Shown: in pieces, positions 53,381 through 61,632 of the stretch | Numbering within the stretch: position 1 is the stretch's first letter | Layout: every line of letters begins with the position of its first letter | Assembly: GCA_963658695.1 (NCBI GenBank) | Contig: CAVKRN010000002.1 | Span: 1-64,000 of the forward strand | Source of the DNA: CAG-791 sp963658695 | Lineage (GTDB): Bacteria > Bacillota > Clostridia > Lachnospirales > Lachnospiraceae | Length of the DNA stretch: 64,000 nucleotides | Direction: 5' to 3' | Program-made: the position numbers and the translations under genes | The notes under the pieces: generated by a model | What the model saw: the letters and a program-made list of their open reading frames with translations, nothing else | Told to the model about the DNA's origin: nothing | The model's database searches: none

Positions 53381-55999
53381 ATGCGAAATACCATTTATCG
53401 AATTTTGTATGCTGCTGTCTTATTCTGCGTATCCTTCCTGCTTCTGGAAGTGTTCGCCGCAGGGACCAGCACACAGACCACAACAAGAATGTCAGATGCA
53501 GTACTGCCGGTTGTATCCATGGATACCGGCAGTACTGTTTTTAATACTCTGTACGGATTGACACAGGAGCAGGATCCCGGTCAGATGCGAACCGTACTGA
53601 CGCCGATTGATTCGAATCGCTCCATCGGGCTGCAGATACGCGCATACGGGCAAAGTATTTCGGCACTGTCCATGGAGGTGCGGGATATTACCGGAGATCG
53701 TCTCATTGAGCAGGAAGCGGTGGAAGTAACCCTCGAGGAAGACTCCGTTTACAAGGCGCAGCTCGCATTTAAAAATCTAATCTCACCGGATACGGAATAC
53801 ATGCTGGTCTTACGGCTGTCCACCGAGGAGACACAGGACATCCGGTATTACACCAGATTTATGTATACCGAAGATAATGAGGTTTGGGATGTGGCGGAGG
53901 AGGCACTGACATTTGCACGCACATTCCACGATAAAACCTTTGATAAGACCGCAGAGGATTATCTTCTGACCTACCTGGAGCCTTCGGATGATGTATCCAA
54001 CAGTTCTTTAGCCAGTGTTACCTTATACAACAGTGCAGATGCGGTGACCTGGGGAGACCTTAACCCGACGGAGATAACGGAACCGGTTTATTCCATTACG
54101 GACAGAGAGGGGGCCACGGTTGGCATCCGGGGGACTTATTATGTGTCTGCACCGGCACAGAACGGTGAGCCGAGCCAGACACTGCTGTTTCGCTGTGAGG
54201 AGTTCTACGAACTCCGGAAGGGGACGGACCGCTTTTATCTGATGGACTATGAGCGGACGATGTCGCAGGATTTTGACCCGCAGCATCCCTATGGGACATC
54301 CGGCGGCCTGACGATTGGAATAACCTCATCGCAGATCCAGGCTGTGCGTAATGCACAGCGAACCGTTACTGCGTTTGTGCAGGATGGGCGATTGTACGAA
54401 TACTCTTCGTCGGAGGACTTGCTGATCTATATCTTTGGCTTTGATGAGGCGGGAGACACCGGAGAACGCGAAACACATGCCGAGCATGATATCCGGATCC
54501 TTCACGTAGAAGAGGATGGAAGTACAGACTTTCTTGTCTATGGATACATGAACAGCGGGAGACATGAGGGCAAAATAGGCGTCTCGTTCTACCATTACAG
54601 CGGGGAATATCACACAATGGAGGAGAAAGTGTTTGTTCCCTACAGCGGATCCTGGGAACGCCTGAAGGACCGCATTGACCAGATTTCACACTATGATGTG
54701 GAAACCGGAAAGCTGTATCTGATCCTGGATAACGCACTGTATGAAATTGATGTAAATGTTTGCAGTTTGCGGCTTGTGGAGGGAAACCTTGCAGAGAAGT
54801 CAACGGTCATTACATCCAACGGTGTTTTGGTAGCATATGCAGAAGAGGAAGGAGGGCAGGCAACCGGGCGGATTGTTCTTGTCAATCTGAATGGGCTGAA
54901 TAAAACCGTTGTGGAGCCGCCAACTGGCAGCTACGCCGTTCCTCTTGGATTTCTTGGTCAGGATCTTGTATACGGGACAACGAGCCGGCAGGAAGAACTT
55001 CAGGATGTGATCGGATCCAAAATCACGCTGATGGATCACGTGTATATTGTGGATCAGGAGCTTAATGTTCTGGAGGATTATCATTCGGAAGGCTATTATG
55101 TGACCGGGTGCGAAGTACGTGACAATCAGCTGGTACTGGACCGTGTACAGAAGAATACATCGGACGATGCGTCTGAAACAGCATATGTGCCGGCCGAAGC
55201 AGATACCATTAGCAGTGCAGACAGCTCAAGCACATCATCTCTTGTACAGAACGTATCCTTCGCTGGGTACGGAACAATGAAGCAGCTAAGTCTTGGTGTG
55301 ACAGACTGGTCTGAATGTCAGTATATGCGGCCGCAGGAGATCCTGTACGAGGGCTCCAGAGAGCTCTCGCCGAGGGGAAGCGTGCAGACGGGAGCAAGTT
55401 CGCAGAGCACCGTTTCGACAGAGAGTGAGGAACCGGAGACAGAATATTTCATATACAGCTGCAAGGAATATCTGGGATCAACCGATCGAATCAGTACAGC
55501 TATTGAACAGGCAGATCAGGAACGAACCGGTGTAGTTGTCGATAAAGGCGGCCAATACATCTGGAAAAATACGACCCAGCAGCGCGTTGAAATTGATGCC
55601 CTGACAACCATGGAGAGCGGCGCGGCCATGAATAATGATTCAAAAGCTGCCTGCTTAAATGCCATGCTCGCTTATGCGGAAGAGGGAACGCTTCAAACCG
55701 ATGCATCTGACCTTCTGGCGGAAGGGAAATCTGTTCTGGAGATTCTTTCCGATCAGCTACAGCAATCGCAGACACTTGATTTGACGGGGTGTTCCATGGA
55801 TGAAGTGCTCTATTATGTGGAGCAGGGCAGTCCTGTTTATGCGGCAGCGGAAAACGGAACGGCGGTATTGATTGTGGGGTATGGACCGGAGAACATTGAA
55901 GTATATGATCCGTCAGCCGGAAGCGTACATCTTCTTGCCAGATCGACGGCAAGTGAACTGTTCGAGAAAACAGGAAACCAGTTTATCAGTTATATGTAG
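53381..55999 (+). CDS. 872-residue extracytoplasmic protein with degenerate C39-like C-terminus
   Basis: I do not recognise the full protein. A signal anchor (about 7-26, YAAVLFCVSFLLLEVFA) is followed by a large beta-rich region (about 50-600) that may include propeller-like repeats, and a Ser/Thr/Glu-rich linker near 665-690. The last 120 residues look like a C39/papain-like fold: a helix with C758 (DSKAACLNAML), YYVEQGSPVYAAAENG, then TAVLIVGYG and VYDPSAG. In active members a His precedes AVLIVGY; here it is T827, so peptidase activity is unlikely. The gene starts one base after atpC and shares its transcript. A role as a surface binding protein is a guess. Confidence 0.8.
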   Translation: MRNTIYRILYAAVLFCVSFLLLEVFAAGTSTQTTTRMSDAVLPVVSMDTGSTVFNTLYGLTQEQDPGQMRTVLTPIDSNRSIGLQIRAYGQSISALSMEVRDITGDRLIEQEAVEVTLEEDSVYKAQLAFKNLISPDTEYMLVLRLSTEETQDIRYYTRFMYTEDNEVWDVAEEALTFARTFHDKTFDKTAEDYLLTYLEPSDDVSNSSLASVTLYNSADAVTWGDLNPTEITEPVYSITDREGATVGIRGTYYVSAPAQNGEPSQTLLFRCEEFYELRKGTDRFYLMDYERTMSQDFDPQHPYGTSGGLTIGITSSQIQAVRNAQRTVTAFVQDGRLYEYSSSEDLLIYIFGFDEAGDTGERETHAEHDIRILHVEEDGSTDFLVYGYMNSGRHEGKIGVSFYHYSGEYHTMEEKVFVPYSGSWERLKDRIDQISHYDVETGKLYLILDNALYEIDVNVCSLRLVEGNLAEKSTVITSNGVLVAYAEEEGGQATGRIVLVNLNGLNKTVVEPPTGSYAVPLGFLGQDLVYGTTSRQEELQDVIGSKITLMDHVYIVDQELNVLEDYHSEGYYVTGCEVRDNQLVLDRVQKNTSDDASETAYVPAEADTISSADSSSTSSLVQNVSFAGYGTMKQLSLGVTDWSECQYMRPQEILYEGSRELSPRGSVQTGASSQSTVSTESEEPETEYFIYSCKEYLGSTDRISTAIEQADQERTGVVVDKGGQYIWKNTTQQRVEIDALTTMESGAAMNNDSKAACLNAMLAYAEEGTLQTDASDLLAEGKSVLEILSDQLQQSQTLDLTGCSMDEVLYYVEQGSPVYAAAENGTAVLIVGYGPENIEVYDPSAGSVHLLARSTASELFEKTGNQFISYM

Positions 56000-56007
56000 T
56001 AGTAAAA

Positions 56008-56043
56008 AAGAGGAAACGCTGACCAAACGCAGCGGTTCCTCTT
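56008..56043. terminator. bidirectional terminator after the atp operon
   Basis: An 8-bp AAGAGGAA/TTCCTCTT stem with a 5-bp CGCTG/CAGCG extension across one mismatch. It lies between the convergent 872-residue protein gene and prs, with A-rich and T-rich flanks. Confidence 0.85.
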
Positions 56044-56053
56044 CGTTTATTAC

Positions 56054-57256
56054 TTATGCAATGGTATGCAGACCGCCTTCCTGATAGCGGGCCACGAGGT
56101 TCTGGATTCTCGCAGACGGATCCAGAAGATCCGAAATGGAGCTGTCGTGATTCAGCGTATCAATGATGTAAGCAATGTACTTACTCATGCTGCAGCTGAT
56201 ATACCAGGGACGATCCAAGAGCTCTTGGGGCTGGTAGATCAGGTTCGTGGTAAGGATGCGATCGATCAAACCGCTCTCATAGGCCTCGTCGAATTTCTCA
56301 AGACCACTGGTAAACAGTCCAAAGGTAGCAAAGACAAAAATACGTCCGGCATTGCGTTTCTTCAGTCCTCTTGCAACCTCGAGAACACTTTCTCCGGAGG
56401 AAATCATGTCATCGATGATGATCATATCCTTTCCTTCAACAGAAGAACCAAGGAACTCGTGCGCCAGAATCGGGTTACTGCCATCCACAACCTGGGTATA
56501 ATCGCGGCGCTTGTAGAACATACCCATATCAAGGCCAAGGACGTTTGCCGTGTATACAGCACGCTTCATGCCGCCTTCATCCGGGCTGATGACCATCATA
56601 TGCTGCGCATCAATCTGCAGACCCTCCACATGGCGGAGAAGACCTTTGATAAACTGGTAAGCTGGCTGAACCGTATCGAAACCGGACAGCGGGATAGCAT
56701 TCTGCACACGCGGATCGTGTGCATCAAAAGTAATGATGTTGTCTACCCCCATGTGAACCAGCTCCTGGAGAGCCAGTGCGCAGTCAAGGGATTCCCGCAT
56801 GGTACGCTTATGCTGCCGGCCTTCATACAGATACGGCATAATAACAGTGATACGCCTCGCCTTGCCGCCAATTGCTGCAATGGCACGCTTGAGATTCGCA
56901 TAGTGATCGTCCGGAGACATATGGTTGATCTCGCCGAACATGCGGTAGGTCTTGCTGTAGTTTACAACATCTACAAGAAGATAAAGATCCATGCCGCGAA
57001 CCGACTGCTTCATGACACCCTTACCCTCACCGGTGCCAAATCGAGGGAGGTCCACGTTTACAATATATGTCGGACGCTGGTAACCATTAAACGCGAGGCT
57101 GTCCTTGTGCTCGCTTTCTCGTTCTGCGCGCCATTGTGTAAGAAAATAATCGATTTCCTTTCCGATTTCCTCACACCCTGACACCGGGACCAGTCCAAGA
57201 GAACCAACAGGAATGGATTCAAGCTTACGTTTGTCGTGTCTTCTGATCTTCTCCAT
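56054..57256 (-). CDS. prs: ribose-phosphate pyrophosphokinase
   Basis: A 400-residue enzyme that makes PRPP from ribose 5-phosphate and ATP, feeding nucleotide synthesis and the Upp encoded in this window. The PRPP loop is IIIDDMISSGES (about 277-288), and VISPDEGGMKRA and TFDAHDPRVQNAIP are further marks. It is longer than the usual 315-residue Prs, with extra residues at the N-terminus and within, matching the long form found in clostridia. Confidence 0.9.
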   Translation of the reverse strand: MEKIRRHDKRKLESIPVGSLGLVPVSGCEEIGKEIDYFLTQWRAERESEHKDSLAFNGYQRPTYIVNVDLPRFGTGEGKGVMKQSVRGMDLYLLVDVVNYSKTYRMFGEINHMSPDDHYANLKRAIAAIGGKARRITVIMPYLYEGRQHKRTMRESLDCALALQELVHMGVDNIITFDAHDPRVQNAIPLSGFDTVQPAYQFIKGLLRHVEGLQIDAQHMMVISPDEGGMKRAVYTANVLGLDMGMFYKRRDYTQVVDGSNPILAHEFLGSSVEGKDMIIIDDMISSGESVLEVARGLKKRNAGRIFVFATFGLFTSGLEKFDEAYESGLIDRILTTNLIYQPQELLDRPWYISCSMSKYIAYIIDTLNHDSSISDLLDPSARIQNLVARYQEGGLHTIA

Positions 57257-57297
57257 CTTGTCCTTTCTGCTGCGGCCGGTTTGCCTGCAGCCCCTAT

Positions 57298-57321
57298 CCG
57301 GAGGATGGATGCATCCTCCGG
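57298..57321. promoter_or_regulatory. strong hairpin between dnaI and prs
   Basis: A perfect 10-bp stem (CCGGAGGATG with CATCCTCCGG) around GATG. There is no T-run on the minus strand, so it is more likely an mRNA end or leader structure of prs than a terminator. Confidence 0.55.
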
Positions 57322-57355
57322 TGCAATTGCTAAACTAACGTTTCGTATGTATCTA

Positions 57356-58315
57356 TCACTGCTTCATCTTCCGACTCACGCGAATGTCGGAGCCGGTGAG
57401 CTTCATAATAGTATAACTGCTGGTGATTCGCGAAAAAATACGATCGGAATACCGGTCGCGCAGCTCCTGAAGGGATAAATTTGTTGAAATAATGGTGGAG
57501 CGCCTTCGTAGCTCGCGCTCATTCAACAGCGAGAACAGCTGCGTAGATACGAAATTATTGGTTATTTCTGTACCAAGATCATCAATGATGAGGGCCTCGC
57601 AGCCATATAGATCCTCCAGAAAGCGCTGATATTCGGAACGCTTATCCTGACCGAATATGTAAGAGGAGATAGTTTCGAATAAAGAAGATGAGCTGAAATA
57701 CAGGACAGAATGTCCGGCTTTCAACAGTTCTCCTGCGGTACATATGGACAGGAAGGATTTACCGACACCGACTGTACCATAGAAAAATAAATTTTCATAG
57801 TCAGAATTAAAATGCCGGATATATTTTCTGCAGACCTCAACAGCACGGCGAAAATGTGCGAGGTCTTCGCCGTGGTAGAATTCTTCAGACATATTCTCAA
57901 AGCGATTGGTGCGCAGCAACTGATCCAGGTGAGACTGTCGATAGAGAATAGCAGATTCTTTCTTTTTCAGACAATGGCATTTCTGATTATCAATGTAACC
58001 GGTGTCATGGCAGTCGGGACAGTCGTACCGGAGCTGGAGGTAGTCTGCAGGAAAACCGGCATCGGTAAGCAGCTTTTCTTTTTGCGCCGCGATATCGGAA
58101 AGACGTTCCCGAAGGGAAAAGGAGGGCGCTGCACCGGAGAGCTTCTCCTGAAGAGCCGCATAGGAGATTTCCGGGATTTCCTTGTCGAGCTCCTGATAAC
58201 GCGGAAGTTTGGCATATACCTTATTTCTGCGGAGATCCAGCTCATGGCGATGCCGATCCCGAGTTCTGCTATATTCCAGCATTAGCTTATTGTAGTCTTC
58301 TCTTGGCAGTGACAA
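57356..58315 (-). CDS. dnaI: DnaI/DnaC-type helicase loader ATPase
   Basis: A 319-residue AAA+ protein that loads the DnaB helicase. The N-terminal part has a zinc-type cluster (CPDCHDTGYIDNQKCHC). The ATPase core has Walker A YGTVGVGKS (about 177-186), Walker B ALIIDDLG and a late NLSLQELRDRYSDRIFSRI sensor/arginine region. The start is TTG at 58315, supported by AGGAGAGG 5 bases upstream. It lies 36 bases after dnaD, forming one operon. Confidence 0.9.
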   Translation of the reverse strand: MSLPREDYNKLMLEYSRTRDRHRHELDLRRNKVYAKLPRYQELDKEIPEISYAALQEKLSGAAPSFSLRERLSDIAAQKEKLLTDAGFPADYLQLRYDCPDCHDTGYIDNQKCHCLKKKESAILYRQSHLDQLLRTNRFENMSEEFYHGEDLAHFRRAVEVCRKYIRHFNSDYENLFFYGTVGVGKSFLSICTAGELLKAGHSVLYFSSSSLFETISSYIFGQDKRSEYQRFLEDLYGCEALIIDDLGTEITNNFVSTQLFSLLNERELRRRSTIISTNLSLQELRDRYSDRIFSRITSSYTIMKLTGSDIRVSRKMKQ

Positions 58316-58351
58316 TATTGCCTCTCCTGTAAATTTGTACTAGGGGAACCC

Positions 58352-59221
58352 TTAGTTGCTCAGCAGCTGCTTTTCCAGCTCCTCCATGTTGTAAGAGGAT
58401 TTCTCAAAGTTCTGGAAGGACCGTGCGGAACTCTTGGCGGTCTTGGCAGTACGTCTGGCCGCAGTCTGGGTCTGCACACGATTTCTTGCCTGCTCTGCCG
58501 TGGAAATACCGGCCTCTGCCCAGTTAAGAGCAACCTTTTCGATGTAGCGGAAATCCTTTTTACCAAGACCGACACAGTATTCTACCAGATAATCAATCAG
58601 CTCATCCGAAAAATGCAGTTGATCCGAGATGAAGCAAATTGTCTTGGCTTCGCGTACGGACAGCGGCTTTCCGATGTACTGCTCTACAACGAACATGAGC
58701 TGGCGGCTTTCATCGCTTTGCTGGAAGCTCTCGAGCTGTTCGGCAGTGACATCACTGCCCTGCACGGGACGGGCCGTCGGCGGCTGCGGAGCCGAATCGA
58801 CAGGAAGGGCAGGAGCAGGAGTGGCACTAACCGGTGCTTGGACACCGGCAGAGGAATCCAGGACGGCATTTGCAGCCAGCATCGGTGCAATGGAAATGAC
58901 CTGATGGTTCTCCTGAGAAACCGATGCTCTGGGCTCACGAAGAAAAATACCGGCCAGATTTCCGGCGGCATCGATCTGGAGTGTGAGGAGTCCCTTTCGC
59001 TCCCAGTAACGCAGAGATCGCAGCACTTCCTTTTCGGTGTGATTAAATTTATCGGCGATATCCGACATACTGGTTGCAAGACCGGCAGACATCATACGGA
59101 CAAGATAGAGGTAGATCTTGATCTGCGCATCATTGGCGTCCTTCATATATTCATCAATAAACAGATTGGAAATAACGGTAGATTCCATAGCTTGATTGTT
59201 GTAAATCGCAAATGCTCCCAT
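58352..59221 (-). CDS. dnaD: DnaD domain replication initiation protein
   Basis: A 289-residue primosomal protein. The N-terminal winged helix (about 15-95, NLFIDEYMKDANDAQIKIYLYLVRMMSAG) is followed by a Pro/Ala-rich linker (about 120-155). A C-terminal DnaD domain (about 165-245) follows with YIGKPLSVREAKTICFISDQLHFSDELIDYLVEYCVGLGKKDFRYIEKVALNWAEAGI. It should act with DnaI at replication start or restart. Its long leader carries the two-hairpin element and lies downstream of a DnaA box cluster. Confidence 0.9.
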   Translation of the reverse strand: MGAFAIYNNQAMESTVISNLFIDEYMKDANDAQIKIYLYLVRMMSAGLATSMSDIADKFNHTEKEVLRSLRYWERKGLLTLQIDAAGNLAGIFLREPRASVSQENHQVISIAPMLAANAVLDSSAGVQAPVSATPAPALPVDSAPQPPTARPVQGSDVTAEQLESFQQSDESRQLMFVVEQYIGKPLSVREAKTICFISDQLHFSDELIDYLVEYCVGLGKKDFRYIEKVALNWAEAGISTAEQARNRVQTQTAARRTAKTAKSSARSFQNFEKSSYNMEELEKQLLSN

Positions 59222-59247
59222 ACTGTAACCCCTCTTCTATTCAGACT

Positions 59248-59281
59248 TAGGGAAATACTGACTTAAATCGGCATTTCCCTA
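59248..59281 (-). promoter_or_regulatory. hairpin just upstream of dnaD
   Basis: A 9-bp perfect stem TAGGGAAAT/ATTTCCCTA with a 16-base loop, about 20 bases before the dnaD ribosome binding site. It could influence dnaD translation. Confidence 0.55.
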
Positions 59282-59299
59282 GCAACCTCCGGTGGATCG

Positions 59300-59372
59300 C
59301 ACGGATTTGTAAAGGAATTTGCTGTTTCGCGGCACAAATCCGGCGCGGGAAACGCTTTAATCTGCGTTTCCG
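59300..59372 (-). repeat. two-hairpin leader element, copy 2
   Basis: The outer stem CGGATTTGT/ACAAATCCG (9 bp) and a second hairpin GAAACGC/GCGTTTC. It is the counterpart of 18412-18482, with a compensatory pair in the outer stem. It lies in the probable 5' leader of the dnaD-dnaI mRNA, upstream of the 9-bp hairpin. Confidence 0.75.
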
Positions 59373-59461
59373 TTAAAAATGCCAACACAATGTACCAGCC
59401 CGCATACATACTTCGGATTGGAAATCTGGTAACGATTCAGTTGCTTGTTTGGATAGGAGAG

Positions 59462-59470
59462 AGTATAGCA
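59462..59470 (-). promoter_or_regulatory. extended -10 promoter of dnaD-dnaI
   Basis: On the minus strand TG-C-TATACT is an extended -10. The -35 is weak (TTTGAA-like). Transcription from here would give a leader of about 230 bases containing the two-hairpin element. The DnaA boxes lie 80-190 bases upstream. Confidence 0.5.
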
Positions 59471-59547
59471 TCGCGTTTTTTTCTTCAAAATGGTAAAACT
59501 GAACAGAAAAAAACGGGGGATCCGGCACGACATTTCAACCACTGATT

Positions 59548-59651
59548 TGTGGATAATGTGGATAACGGGAATAAGTCTCTCGAACCATGCAAAATATAAA
59601 AAAGTTGTCCACACCCTCTTTGCGGCAGAGAAATGTGGACAACGTGGATAA
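59548..59651. promoter_or_regulatory. cluster of five DnaA boxes
   Basis: TGTGGATAA occurs at 59548-59556 and, directly abutting, 59557-59565; both are perfect complements of the consensus TTATCCACA. TTGTCCACA lies at 59605-59613 in the opposite direction. TGTGGACAA (59634-59642) and CGTGGATAA (59643-59651) abut in the same way, each one base off. The cluster ends 4 bases from the murC stop and lies upstream of the dnaD-dnaI promoter. Confidence 0.85.
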
Positions 59652-59654
59652 ATA

Positions 59655-61058
59655 TCAGTCTTTGGATGAGGAAAGCAGTGCGGGACCGATATCTGTTACA
59701 TTTCCGGCACCCATGGTTATCAACAAATCGCCTTTTCGGCATTTTTTTCGTACAAAATTCTGGATTTCATTAAAATCGGGCAAGTAGAATACTTCCTCCC
59801 TGCCGAGCGCACGTATTTTGTCGGCCAGTGTCTGCGAGCTGATGCCAAGCGTGTCGGTTTCTCTGGCAGCATAAATGTCAGCGAGAATTACAATATCCGC
59901 AAGCGAAAGAGCACTTGCAAAATCGTCCAGCAAAGCCTTTGTTCTGGTGTAGGTATGGGGCTGGAAAATGCAGACAATGCGGTCGTGGGCAATGTTAGCG
60001 GCAGCGGTCAGCGTGGCGCGAATCTCTGTCGGGTGGTGCGCGTAGTCATCAATGATCGTGACGCCGTCCATCGTGCCCTTGTACTCAAAGCGCCGATCGG
60101 TTCCCGCAAAGGCAGCAAGTGCTTTGGCAGTGTGCCCCCGGTCTACGCCGATGAGATCAGCGACAGCAATGGCAGCCAGCGAATTATATACATTGTGCTC
60201 TCCGGGGACGCCCAGAGAAATCAGCTGCGTATGGCCGCCGGTTTTAATATGGCGGCAGCAGGTGAAGGAAGCGTGTGCCGCGTCATCATAATGAATATGA
60301 ACCGGATAGTAATCGCTACGGTTCCGATCACTGCCGAAGGTGACAATGTGACAGGAGAGTCCCGCGATCAGCTCCTCATAATTTTCAATATCGCTGTTAA
60401 TGATCAGTGTTCCGTCCGAAGGGATCAGCTCGGCAAATTTGCGGAAGGAGCGCCGAATGTCTGCAAGGTCCTTGAAAAAGTCCAGATGATCGGCATCAAT
60501 GTCCAGAATGATGCCGATTTTCGGGAACAGTGACAGAAAGCTGTTGGTGTATTCACAGGCCTCTGCAACAAAATAATCCGAATGCCCCACGCGTACATTT
60601 CCGCCAATGGATTTTAAAATTCCTCCAACTGAGATGGTCGGATCATCGTCGGCAGACAGAAGAATTTCAGAAATCATGGAGGTAGTAGTCGTCTTGCCGT
60701 GTGTTCCGGCTATGGCCACCGGACAGCCGTAGTTGCGCATGATCTCCCCCAGAAGCTCTGCTCTGGTCAGATGGGGAATATTAAGAGCCAGTGTTTTCTG
60801 ATATTCGGGATTATCGGGATGGATGGCAGCGGTGAAAATAACAAGGTCAATATCAGAGGTAATGTTCTCCTCTTTCTGACCAATGCACACGCGGATGCCG
60901 TGACTCTCCAGCTCCTTCGTGATGGGAGACGAAGCGCGGTCCGAGCCAGAAACTGTAAATCCGCGGCTTGCCAGAATCTCAGCAAGGCCGCTCATGGAAA
61001 TGCCGCCGATTCCGCAGAAAAAGACGGAAATCGGATGAGAAAAATCAACCTGATACAT
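59655..61058 (-). CDS. murC: UDP-N-acetylmuramate--L-alanine ligase
   Basis: A 467-residue enzyme that adds L-alanine to UDP-MurNAc in peptidoglycan synthesis. FCGIGGISMSGLAEIL is the UDP-binding start, AIAGTHGKTTTTSMI (about 112-126) the ATP loop, EACEYTNSFLSL the Mur ligase metal region, and DDYAHHPTEIRATL the family signature. The ATG at 61058 follows AAAGGAC; the longer frame lacks a site. Confidence 0.96.
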   Translation of the reverse strand: MYQVDFSHPISVFFCGIGGISMSGLAEILASRGFTVSGSDRASSPITKELESHGIRVCIGQKEENITSDIDLVIFTAAIHPDNPEYQKTLALNIPHLTRAELLGEIMRNYGCPVAIAGTHGKTTTTSMISEILLSADDDPTISVGGILKSIGGNVRVGHSDYFVAEACEYTNSFLSLFPKIGIILDIDADHLDFFKDLADIRRSFRKFAELIPSDGTLIINSDIENYEELIAGLSCHIVTFGSDRNRSDYYPVHIHYDDAAHASFTCCRHIKTGGHTQLISLGVPGEHNVYNSLAAIAVADLIGVDRGHTAKALAAFAGTDRRFEYKGTMDGVTIIDDYAHHPTEIRATLTAAANIAHDRIVCIFQPHTYTRTKALLDDFASALSLADIVILADIYAARETDTLGISSQTLADKIRALGREEVFYLPDFNEIQNFVRKKCRKGDLLITMGAGNVTDIGPALLSSSKD

Positions 61059-61080
61059 AGGATGTCCTTTCGCTTTTAAT

Positions 61081-61095
61081 GCCGCCGGAGGCGGC
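61081..61095 (-). promoter_or_regulatory. hairpin in the murC leader
   Basis: A perfect 6-bp GC stem GCCGCC-GGA-GGCGGC lies between the murC promoter and its ribosome binding site. Confidence 0.5.
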
Positions 61096-61115
61096 CGATC
61101 TTTGTTTTGCATATG

Positions 61116-61144
61116 ATTATAGAAGAGACAGAGAGGAACTGCAA
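61116..61144 (-). promoter_or_regulatory. murC promoter
   Basis: On the minus strand TTGCAG and a perfect TATAAT are separated by 17 bases, about 60 bases upstream of the murC start. Confidence 0.65.
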
Positions 61145-61226
61145 ACAGCCAGAGCTGATCGTCAGGAAATGGGCGGTGCGATTGTTGCAGTACAGACACC
61201 CGCCAGCGACAGGGTGGCGGAGAATG

Positions 61227-61376
61227 TCCAGATCAGGGGCCTTGCGAGGCCTCGGTGCTTGCGAACGTCCTGTGTGAGCTTAGCACCGCTAGGTCCGAGG
61301 ATGGAGCACGTTTTTGCCGAGTGGCCGTCAGGCCATCTCGTAGCTGACGAAGTCAGCGTGGCGCACCCTGATCGGA
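61227..61376 (+). ncRNA. candidate multibranched structured RNA
   Basis: Bases 61227-61238 pair with 61366-61376 (11 pairs, one bulged A), closing a domain with several hairpins: GGCCT-TGCG-AGGCC (61238-61251), GGTGCT/AGCACC (61254-61287), CGAGTGGCC-GTCA-GGCCATCTCG with one bulge (61318-61340), and GCTGAC-GAA-GTCAGC (61343-61357). It is GC-rich and non-coding, and no known family was recognised. The strand is a guess: it could lead into glgC or be read the other way. Confidence 0.5.
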
Positions 61377-61567
61377 CAACTCCGTCAGGACCCGTCGCTA
61401 GTGGGCGTGTATACAGTGACATTTGCGTTGTGACAAATGCCTGAACTCATTGCGGTAACTAATAGGATGAAAATAAATCTGTACAAAACAAACGATTGAA
61501 AAAACATCAAACTTGGATATTAAGCACAATTACACGCCGGAAATTCCTTTTATTCCATGCGCTGCTG
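61377..61567 (+). other. gap before the glgC promoter
   Basis: No gene is seen. The left part continues the GC-rich structured block and the right part (61450-61560) is AT-rich. Confidence 0.4.
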
Positions 61568-61576
61568 TGCTATACT
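61568..61576 (+). promoter_or_regulatory. extended -10 promoter of glgC
   Basis: TG-C-TATACT lies about 57 bases before the glgC start. The -35 region (TTTTAT) is poor, as is common for extended -10 promoters. Confidence 0.5.
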
Positions 61577-61632
61577 GTGTCTGCTGATGGGTTCATCCAA
61601 AGGCAAATACAGACAGCACTGAGGTGATCGTG

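Noticed and set aside
59548..59651. Chromosome origin (oriC)
   Set aside because: The DnaA boxes are convincing but dnaA/dnaN and an evident unwinding element are missing, so regulation of dnaD-dnaI is the simpler reading.
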